From NCBI GenBank assembly GCA_000969725.1, contig JXSR01S032194.1: 22,601 bases of DNA; one strand, 5' to 3'. The position numbers were made by a program, and so were the translations under genes. Each line of letters opens with the position of its first letter. The stretch's first letter is position 1. The notes below the pieces were generated by a model. The model made no database searches and was not told the DNA's origin. It saw only the letters and a program-made list of their open reading frames with translations. Below are positions 21,602 through 22,601 of this stretch, piece after piece. This DNA is from Ophiothrix spiculata. Its lineage: Eukaryota; Echinodermata; Ophiuroidea; Amphilepidida; Ophiotrichidae.

Positions 21602-22363
21602 ACAAGCATAGTAAAAACAACAATCATTAACATCAACAGAAACGCTTATGGGTGATTGTTGCCGGAAACACACGGTAGCATATTCATTTGTAAATCTGAA
21701 GTAAAACAACTCTTTTAAAACTTTGGTCACAACAATTTGCACGCTTGACGATGAACGATGTTGTGAAGATTATTTAACCATTTTATCGGTTGTTTTTGAC
21801 GGCGGCTTTTTGCAAATCATTAGCATTTCGCAAAAAATGGTTATAAAAGTAAAACCCGTCTGTACACCATCCGCAAATTCGGAGCCGGTGTAATGAGACT
21901 GAGTGTCCCCCAAACCAGGAGTCCTGATCTAATTGAACTACATGGGATAAGCCGCAATCAGTGATTTATTGATTGCACATGTACATGTACGTTCTACACA
22001 AATGAATAGTAGCTAGGACGATTAGTCACACGGACGCTGTATTTCAATACACCGGTCGTAGGCCGTCATAAAGATAGCACAATCATAGCTTCAGTGAGGC
22101 ACTGTTAATCTAAAAGTACCAGTAAATCATGAGGTTGGCTAAATTGCCCGTGAAACGTATTTTCCAATCTCTGCGTGACGTACGATGTGCACCAACCGAG
22201 AGTTTCAAGCAACGTATTGAACATGTTGAAAATGAAAAATTTGCTTTAACCATGTTAACACTGGCTTTAATAATTTAATATATGCGCTTTTTACTTCCAG
22301 AAAGTCTTAGAATTCCTAGCAATGCAACCAAGAGTAATTATACAGATACTTTTCCAATAAAAG
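2964..22363 (+). CDS. Large multi-EGF (MEGF10/11/Draper/SREC-like) gene, internal part, 22 exons
   Basis: One spliced gene was assembled by reading frame and GT-AG borders. Its exons are listed separately below. Together they encode about 1,920 residues, almost all of them tandem laminin-type EGF-like repeats of about 43 residues with the pattern xGxYGxxCxxxCxCxNGxxCxxxxGxCxCxPGWxGxxCxxxC. About 46 units are visible. The first unit ([19 protein letters not shown]) resembles the EGF that follows the EMI domain in MEGF10/PEAR1, and the last exon resembles a juxtamembrane linker, so a type I membrane receptor is likely. Known relatives are engulfment or scavenger receptors (MEGF10/11, Draper, CED-1, SREC) that bind apoptotic-cell or other ligands outside the cell; that role here is inference. 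Signal peptide, EMI, membrane segment and tail are not in the window. A secreted MEGF6-like protein is possible if no membrane segment follows. Many N-x-T/S sequons (CNxTC motifs) predict heavy N-glycosylation. An assembly gap interrupts the region of exons 11-12. Confidence 0.9.
3351..3917 (+). other. Intron 1, nothing further recognised
   Basis: GT-AG intron of 567 bp, AT-rich. I see no repeat, RNA gene or extra exon in it. Confidence 0.8.
3918..4100 (+). CDS. Exon 2: rest of EGF repeat 4 and first half of repeat 5
   Basis: The acceptor is TTTGCAG ending at 3917 and the donor is GTAATA at 4101; both borders are phase 1. It reads [19 protein letters not shown], then [16 protein letters not shown], then [23 protein letters not shown]. 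The donor falls just after the TG of the xxxTGxC loop, so repeat 5 is split in mid-domain. No ATG opens this frame, and the real reading frame is only found by splicing. Confidence 0.9.
4390..4518 (+). CDS. Exon 3: second half of EGF repeat 5 and first half of repeat 6
   Basis: The acceptor is CATAATAG ending at 4389 and the donor is GTTTGT at 4519; both borders are phase 1. It encodes [17 protein letters not shown], then [18 protein letters not shown] and NPING. It is a mid-repeat to mid-repeat module of exactly one repeat length (43 codons), so skipping it would remove one EGF unit without a frame change. It carries the N-glycosylation sequon CNDTC. Confidence 0.88.
4686..4858 (+). repeat. 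Compound GAT/GGTGAT/TGC microsatellite in intron 3
   Basis: Successive arrays of GATGAT, GGTGAT and TGC/TGA trinucleotides, then a mixed GATGAC array. Long reverse-strand open frames here (poly-His, poly-Ser) come only from the repeat. Confidence 0.97.
4903..5217 (+). CDS. Exon 4: rest of EGF repeat 6, repeats 7 and 8
   Basis: The acceptor is TTTTGTATAG ending at 4902 and the donor is GTAAGG at 5218; both borders are phase 1. It encodes [35 protein letters not shown] and [19 protein letters not shown] units, ending HACT. The end lies between repeats. Sequons include ENNATC and CNATC. The phase links in frame with exon 3 upstream and exon 5 downstream. Confidence 0.9.
5218..5818 (+). other. 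Intron 4 with a small AT-rich palindrome
   Basis: GT-AG intron of 601 bp. It holds an imperfect hairpin at 5721-5752 (ACATAAATTACG paired with CGTAATTTATGT). Nothing else is recognised. Confidence 0.75.
5819..6205 (+). CDS. Exon 5: EGF repeats 9, 10 and 11
   Basis: The acceptor is TGCTTTAG ending at 5818 after a long T-rich tract; the donor is GTAAGT at 6206. Both borders are phase 1. It holds three whole repeats: [25 protein letters not shown] and [12 protein letters not shown] units. Both ends fall at repeat boundaries, so this is a clean cassette of 129 codons. Sequons include CNETC and CNVTC. Confidence 0.92.
6255..6390. mobile_element. PIF/Harbinger-like MITE in intron 5
   Basis: A 136-bp hairpin. 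The left end GGGGCCGCTTCAAAACTCAA pairs with TTGAGTTTTGAAGTGATCCC at the right end. The inverted repeat extends inward through CCGCCCGGAAC and its partner. The flanks are TAA (6252-6254) and TAA (6391-6393), the 3-bp TWA target duplication typical of PIF/Harbinger elements. Confidence 0.85.
6817..7047 (+). CDS. Exon 6: EGF repeat 12 and most of repeat 13
   Basis: The acceptor is TAACTTCAG ending at 6816 and the donor is GTAAGT at 7048; both borders are phase 1. It encodes [18 protein letters not shown], then [18 protein letters not shown], ending CSNGWH. The break comes after the GW of the xPGWxG loop, a different mid-repeat split site from exons 2 and 3. The CQNGGTC core matches the C2-x4-S/T-C3 pattern known for EGF O-fucosylation. 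Confidence 0.92.
7525..7612 (+). repeat. Interstitial telomere-like CCCTAA repeats inside an inverted repeat
   Basis: Variants of CCCTAA/CCCTTG run from 7525 to 7612 in intron 6. They are flanked by inverted copies, ACTTTAGGTCCCATC at about 7500 and GATGGTACCTAAAGT at about 7620, so the array lies in the loop of a larger foldback. Confidence 0.85.
8048..8220. mobile_element. Candidate retroposon flanked by 13-bp direct repeats
   Basis: TTCTACGTGAACA occurs at 8048-8060 and again at 8208-8220, enclosing 147 bp. A 13-bp perfect direct repeat is a typical LINE-mediated target-site duplication. The enclosed sequence has no clear tRNA promoter, so its type is unknown. Confidence 0.4.
8260..8415 (+). 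CDS. Exon 7: end of EGF repeat 13 and repeat 14
   Basis: The acceptor is TACACTTTAG ending at 8259 and the donor is GTAAGT at 8416; both borders are phase 1. It encodes PLCNSPC, completing repeat 13, then [18 protein letters not shown] and [16 protein letters not shown], with E before the junction. The 1.2-kb intron before it contains telomere-like repeats. Confidence 0.9.
8500..8665. mobile_element. Foldback MITE in intron 7
   Basis: Strong inverted repeat: GAATTCTG at 8522-8529 pairs with CAGAATTC at 8612-8619. The stem continues through TTGTTTTGGACC and AGGTATTTTTCT with their partners. Its right half (8576-8665) is clearly related to 22474-22563. No target duplication is certain. Confidence 0.85.
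9252..9512 (+). CDS. Exon 8: EGF repeats 15 and 16
   Basis: The acceptor is GGAACAG ending at 9251 and the donor is GTAAGG at 9513; both borders are phase 1. It encodes [19 protein letters not shown] and [19 protein letters not shown] units. The acceptor has a weak pyrimidine tract, with purine-rich sequence just upstream, but the frame joins exactly to exon 7 (CES-GTFG). Weak splicing makes this a candidate for exon skipping. Confidence 0.87.
9513..9967 (+). other. Intron 8 with a C11-A9 homopolymer
   Basis: GT-AG intron of 455 bp. It holds a run of 11 C then 9 A at 9791-9810. Nothing else is recognised. Confidence 0.8.
9968..10423 (+). CDS. Exon 9: EGF repeats 17-19 and first half of repeat 20
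   Basis: The acceptor is GCTTTTCAG ending at 9967 after a strong T/C tract; the donor is GTACCT at 10424. Both borders are phase 1. It encodes [54 protein letters not shown] and [18 protein letters not shown] units, ending CDSVTG. The repeats share near-identical cores at DNA level (CAAAATGGCG at 10006 and 10264), hinting at recent repeat expansion. Confidence 0.93.
10551..10739 (+). CDS. Exon 10: second half of EGF repeat 20 and repeat 21
   Basis: The acceptor is CCATGTAG ending at 10550 and the donor is GTATTA at 10740; both borders are phase 1. It encodes [17 protein letters not shown], then [18 protein letters not shown] and [16 protein letters not shown], ending SP. The preceding intron is only 127 bp, the shortest in the window. 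Confidence 0.92.
10873..10955 (+). repeat. tRNA-derived SINE relic in intron 10
   Basis: Reads like a decayed tRNA: a GCACAATCAGTAAGGCGC start, then TTGCGCAGTGGAAGATCCC, then a B-box-like GTTTGAACCTC. The SINE body probably extends downstream, but its end is unclear. It is not the same family as the SINEs at 15.9 and 21.2 kb. Confidence 0.5.
11200..11218 (+). CDS. Exon 11: start of an EGF repeat, cut by the assembly gap
   Basis: A good acceptor (TTTTTTTGCATTCAG ending at 11199) is followed by 19 bases reading FYGIG in the phase expected after exon 10 (CSPG-FYGIG). This is the standard xGFYGxxC start of a repeat. The rest is lost in the N run, so its length and donor are unknown. Confidence 0.75.
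11219..11268. other. Assembly gap (50 N)
   Basis: Fifty consecutive N bases interrupt exon 11. The round number suggests a placeholder rather than a measured distance, so the true missing length is unknown. The sequence immediately after the gap duplicates 19774-19932, so the gap edge probably marks a scaffolding problem. Confidence 0.97.
11269..11427 (+). repeat. 159-bp near-perfect duplicate of 19774-19932
   Basis: Base-by-base comparison shows two mismatches, both in the exon part, over 159 positions. The match covers 68 bp of intron plus 91 bp of exon 12. The left edge is the N gap and the right edge is a sharp break inside the exon. Intron and exon are equally conserved, so the copy is either very recent or an assembly duplication. 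Confidence 0.95.
11337..11534 (+). CDS. Exon 12: chimeric EGF exon, first half copies exon 19
   Basis: The acceptor is TATTCTGTAG ending at 11336 and the donor is GTAGGC at 11535; both are phase 1 and the frame stays open. It encodes [18 protein letters not shown] and CQCRPG, then the odd segment GIIKYL, then [14 protein letters not shown] and [14 protein letters not shown]. Up to 11427 it is nearly identical to exon 19, then it switches abruptly to an unrelated EGF half. The canonical W of PGW and several cysteines of the joined repeat (C6, C7, C1, C2) are missing, with Y where a C is expected. A possible alternative donor GTATAA at 11430 is also in phase 1. This exon may be an assembly artefact rather than a real one. 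Confidence 0.6.
11701..12018 (-). mobile_element. LINE reverse-transcriptase C-terminal fragment
   Basis: A 106-codon reverse-strand frame contains [20 protein letters not shown] and [16 protein letters not shown]. The pattern RxLGHVxRM...GxRxxGRxxxxW is the familiar C-terminal part of endonuclease/reverse-transcriptase proteins of non-LTR retrotransposons. It lacks the catalytic core and is a 5'-truncated relic in intron 12 of the EGF gene, in antisense orientation. Confidence 0.75.
12333..12580. mobile_element. Foldback MITE in intron 12
   Basis: GCGTTGGAGCACAATTAGGC at the left pairs with GCCTAATTGTGTTCCAACGC at the right. The repeat extends inward through CTTTGTGCGGCC and CCAAGATGG with their partners. 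About 248 bp, no coding capacity, target duplication unclear. Confidence 0.85.
12734..12988 (+). CDS. Exon 13: EGF repeats 25 and 26
   Basis: The acceptor is CCGCATCAAG ending at 12733 and the donor is GTTTGT at 12989; both borders are phase 1. It encodes [18 protein letters not shown] and [18 protein letters not shown] units, ending LCS. Both ends lie between repeats. Repeat numbering from here is approximate because of the gap before exon 12. Confidence 0.9.
13018..13326. mobile_element. Diverged foldback element in intron 13
   Basis: The left arm (CAATTCATGAC at 13031 and AAGGGTTTGACGCAA) pairs with the right arm (TTGCGTCAAGCCCTT and GTCATGAATTTG ending at 13312). The arms are clearly diverged, so it is older than the other elements. 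Boundaries are approximate. Confidence 0.65.
13643..13870 (+). CDS. Exon 14: EGF repeat 27 and first part of repeat 28
   Basis: The acceptor is TTTCATCTAAAG ending at 13642 and the donor is GTAATT at 13871; both borders are phase 1. It encodes [19 protein letters not shown] and [19 protein letters not shown] units, ending CICSP. Both units have one extra residue between the second and third cysteines (GPNGIS, SSGAAS). The split after PG matches the type seen at exon 6/7. Confidence 0.9.
14135..14224. repeat. 90-bp hairpin in intron 14
   Basis: ACTTGTTAAAATG pairs with CATTTTAACAAGT, with TGTCCCTGTA and TACAGGGACA forming a second stem block. It could be a small MITE. No target duplication is evident. 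Confidence 0.75.
14593..14892 (+). CDS. Exon 15: end of EGF repeat 28, repeats 29 and 30
   Basis: The acceptor is CTCTTTCAG ending at 14592 and the donor is GTATTG at 14893; both borders are phase 1. It encodes [10 protein letters not shown], completing repeat 28, then [18 protein letters not shown] and [19 protein letters not shown] units, ending RCQQ. Repeat 30 is atypical, with GFYKYG in its lead and a longer C2-C3 loop. Confidence 0.92.
14893..15718 (+). other. Intron 15, nothing further recognised
   Basis: GT-AG intron of 826 bp. It is AT-rich sequence, and I see no element, RNA gene or exon I could defend. Confidence 0.7.
15719..15856 (+). CDS. Exon 16: single atypical EGF repeat 31
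   Basis: The acceptor is TTTTCCTCAG ending at 15718 and the donor is GTAAGA at 15857; both borders are phase 1. It is one complete unit, [12 protein letters not shown] to [14 protein letters not shown]. It differs from its neighbours by an 8-residue insertion-type loop (SNAIHPNE) and by CGAC where the other repeats have CxC. It is a symmetric one-repeat cassette of 46 codons. Confidence 0.92.
15881..16060 (+). mobile_element. tRNA-derived SINE, copy 1 (intron 16)
   Basis: Pol III A box TGGCCGAGCGG at 15888-15898 and B box GGTTCGAGCC at 15932-15941. A body with CTTGGGCAAGAAACTTT follows. A second copy lies at 21112-21286 on the other strand and shares the head and body. The central motif resembles, from memory, the V-domain of V-SINEs. 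Confidence 0.85.
16217..16476. mobile_element. Foldback MITE in intron 16
   Basis: AATACGTCGATCC at the left pairs with GGATCGACGTATT at the right, and a second stem block pairs AATCTTTACCGAAATTT with AAATTTCGGTAAAGATT. About 260 bp. The short repeat TAAGCA occurs just outside the left arm and overlapping the right edge. A long reverse open frame across it has no protein signature. Confidence 0.8.
16477..17318 (+). other. Rest of intron 16, no element recognised
   Basis: About 840 bp of non-coding sequence up to the exon 17 acceptor. Open frames here look random. The phrases GAGACAAAT and GGGACAAAT, each near CACTTGCC, recur at about 16850 and 16978 and may mark an old tandem repeat. Confidence 0.5.
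17319..18095 (+). CDS. Exon 17: six complete EGF repeats (32-37)
   Basis: The acceptor is TTTTGCACAG ending at 17318 and the donor is GTGAGT at 18096; both borders are phase 1. At 777 bp it is the largest exon here and encodes six whole units without interruption. Cores include [47 protein letters not shown] and CECRNGAAC. Repeat 33 is short in its lead (YYGDCHQPC, one residue fewer before the first cysteine). Such a large exon suggests intron loss or tandem growth inside one exon. Confidence 0.96.
18109..18332. mobile_element. PIF/Harbinger-like MITE in intron 17
   Basis: Perfect 12-bp terminal inverted repeats, GGGGCGCACCAT and ATGGTGCGCCCC. A subterminal inverted repeat is built on GGGGGAGCAGGAAG and its partner. 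TTA flanks both sides (18106-18108 and 18333-18335), the TWA-type duplication of PIF/Harbinger. It sits 13 bp after the exon 17 donor and contains a run of 14 G at 18239-18252. Confidence 0.88.
18333..19089 (+). other. Rest of intron 17, nothing further recognised
   Basis: About 750 bp of AT-rich sequence without a recognisable element. Confidence 0.6.
19090..19350 (+). CDS. Exon 18: EGF repeats 38 and 39
   Basis: The acceptor is TTATATACAG ending at 19089 and the donor is GTATTT at 19351; both borders are phase 1. It encodes [18 protein letters not shown] and [18 protein letters not shown] units. The second has PGYMSTFC where PGWxGxxC is expected, so the conserved glycine is lost. Both ends lie at repeat boundaries. 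Confidence 0.93.
19583..19752. mobile_element. Foldback MITE in intron 18
   Basis: A nearly perfect hairpin of 170 bp. AAGGTCAAATTCC at the left pairs with GGAATCTGACCTT at the right, then GCGGTGCG blocks and CACTGTAAGGGTACTGGTAG pair with their partners. It ends 21 bp before the 159-bp duplicated segment at 19774. Confidence 0.88.
19774..19932 (+). repeat. Second copy of the 159-bp intron/exon duplicate
   Basis: This matches 11269-11427 with two mismatches. Here the copy sits in a normal exon context, so this is likely the original locus and the 11.3-kb copy the derived or misplaced one. Confidence 0.95.
19842..20168 (+). CDS. Exon 19: EGF repeats 40, 41 and first half of 42
   Basis: The acceptor is TATTCTGTAG ending at 19841 and the donor is GTGAGT at 20169; both borders are phase 1. 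It encodes [36 protein letters not shown] and [18 protein letters not shown] units, ending CDVFTG. It is the intact counterpart of the chimeric exon 12: here the first unit continues normally as [14 protein letters not shown]. Confidence 0.93.
20387..20751 (+). CDS. Exon 20: end of EGF repeat 42, repeats 43, 44 and start of 45
   Basis: The acceptor is CTTTTCAG ending at 20386 (phase 1). The donor is GTATGA at 20752, and this border is phase 0, unlike all others. It encodes [50 protein letters not shown] and [11 protein letters not shown], ending PNYK. Repeat 43 has a C2-C3 loop two residues short (CANGLC). Because its phases are 1 and 0, this exon must be kept or skipped together with exon 21. 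Confidence 0.9.
20784..20998. mobile_element. hAT-like MITE in intron 20
   Basis: The terminal repeats are CAGTGTTCCCGCTAAGG and CCTTAGCAGGAACGCTG (two mismatches), with the CAGxG start usual in hAT elements. The flanks are AATAGGAG (20773-20780, three bases away) and AATAGGAT (20999-21006), a near-match to an 8-bp target duplication. No coding capacity. Confidence 0.75.
21112..21286 (-). mobile_element. tRNA-derived SINE, copy 2 (intron 20)
   Basis: On the minus strand: A box TGGCCGAGCTG, B box GGTTCGAGCC (21233-21242), then the same CTTGGGCAAGAAACTTT body as the copy at 15881. Later blocks (GGTCCCCTGT, CGAAT, CTCCTT) also match in order. Confidence 0.85.
21371..21533 (+). CDS. Exon 21: irregular end of EGF repeat 45 and last EGF repeat
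   Basis: The acceptor is TATATCATGCAG ending at 21370 (phase 0) and the donor is GTAAGA at 21534 (phase 1). It encodes [26 protein letters not shown] and [17 protein letters not shown], then [11 protein letters not shown]. The CxC spacing is disturbed (TCLDTKC) and one repeat lead is missing, so two repeats appear fused at the phase-0 junction. Confidence 0.87.
21575..21605 (+). repeat. CAA trinucleotide microsatellite in intron 21
   Basis: About ten CAA units in tandem, starting after CAACAT. Intronic; the apparent poly-Thr frame is not coding. Confidence 0.95.
21606..22300 (+). other. Rest of intron 21, nothing further recognised
   Basis: About 700 bp of non-coding sequence before the exon 22 acceptor. 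I see no element in it. Confidence 0.55.
22301..22363 (+). CDS. Exon 22: short non-EGF linker, likely juxtamembrane
   Basis: The acceptor is TTTTTACTTCCAG ending at 22300 and the donor is GTAAGC at 22364; both borders are phase 1. It encodes about 21 residues, [20 protein letters not shown], with no cysteine and two N-glycosylation sequons (NAT, NYT). A short polar, glycosylated linker directly after the last EGF is what one expects just before a membrane segment, which would lie beyond the window. Small size makes this call less certain than the EGF exons. Confidence 0.65.
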
Positions 22364-22473
22364 GTAAGCTCCATCCCACGCTCCTCTTCCACTTCTTCTA
22401 CCATCTCCCTCCTCTACCTTTAGCTTTCCCCACATTCACCACCACCACCTACGCCTCCGCCACTTAACCGCTC

Positions 22474-22563
22474 CCTCAGAGAAGTACCTCGGCCCAAAAC
22501 AAACGCCTCCGATTTTAAACAATGACCTCAAAAAAGACGGTGCGCAGTTGTTTTTGTCTAAAT
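22474..22563. mobile_element. Right-half copy of the intron 7 MITE
   Basis: The blocks CCTCAG, TACCTCGG, CCAAAAC, CAATGAC, GGTGCGCAGTT and TGTCTAAAT occur in the same order as in 8576-8665. The left half is absent or replaced by a C/T-rich tract (22375-22470). Confidence 0.75.
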
Positions 22564-22601
22564 AGAGGACCCGCGGAATAAATGAAAATAATGACCTAAA
22601 T

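Overview
The window is animal genomic DNA. It has AT-rich introns with GT-AG borders, one multi-exon gene of extracellular EGF-like repeats, tRNA-derived SINEs, a LINE fragment, many hairpin-forming DNA-transposon relics and telomere-like TTAGGG repeats. The gene type and repeat content fit a marine invertebrate, plausibly a deuterostome such as an echinoderm, hemichordate or amphioxus, but the sequence alone does not settle the species. A 50-base run of N at 11219-11268 is an assembly gap.

Layout. Positions 1-2963 hold no exon I can defend. They contain a possible decayed ORF (294-545), two related terminal-inverted-repeat elements full of TGACTC/GAGTCA hexamers (1005-1357 and 1544-2253), and a CA-rich stretch. 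From 2964 to 22363 the plus strand carries 22 exons of one MEGF10/11-, Draper- or SREC-like gene. Twenty-one of them encode roughly 46 tandem laminin-type EGF-like repeats. The last (22301-22363) looks like a juxtamembrane linker. I reconstructed the exons by chaining splice sites and reading frame; the frame stays open throughout, apart from the gap. Every intron is phase 1 except the one between exons 20 and 21, which is phase 0. The 5' end (signal peptide, probably an EMI domain) and the 3' end (membrane segment, cytoplasmic tail) lie outside the window, so this is an internal slice of about 1,920 codons.

Most longer introns carry at least one mobile-element relic: two PIF/Harbinger-like MITEs with 3-bp TAA or TTA duplications, a hAT-like MITE, several foldback elements, two copies of one tRNA-derived SINE, a third tRNA-like relic, a LINE reverse-transcriptase fragment, and simple repeats.

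The most notable points are: (1) exon 12, next to the gap, is a chimera whose first half and upstream intron are about 99% identical to exon 19 and its intron, which suggests misassembly or a very recent duplication; (2) the number of EGF repeats is far above the 15-17 usual in MEGF10/11; (3) the single phase-0 junction coincides with an irregular repeat; (4) the TGACTC-rich element family upstream. I see no non-canonical biological system beyond these.
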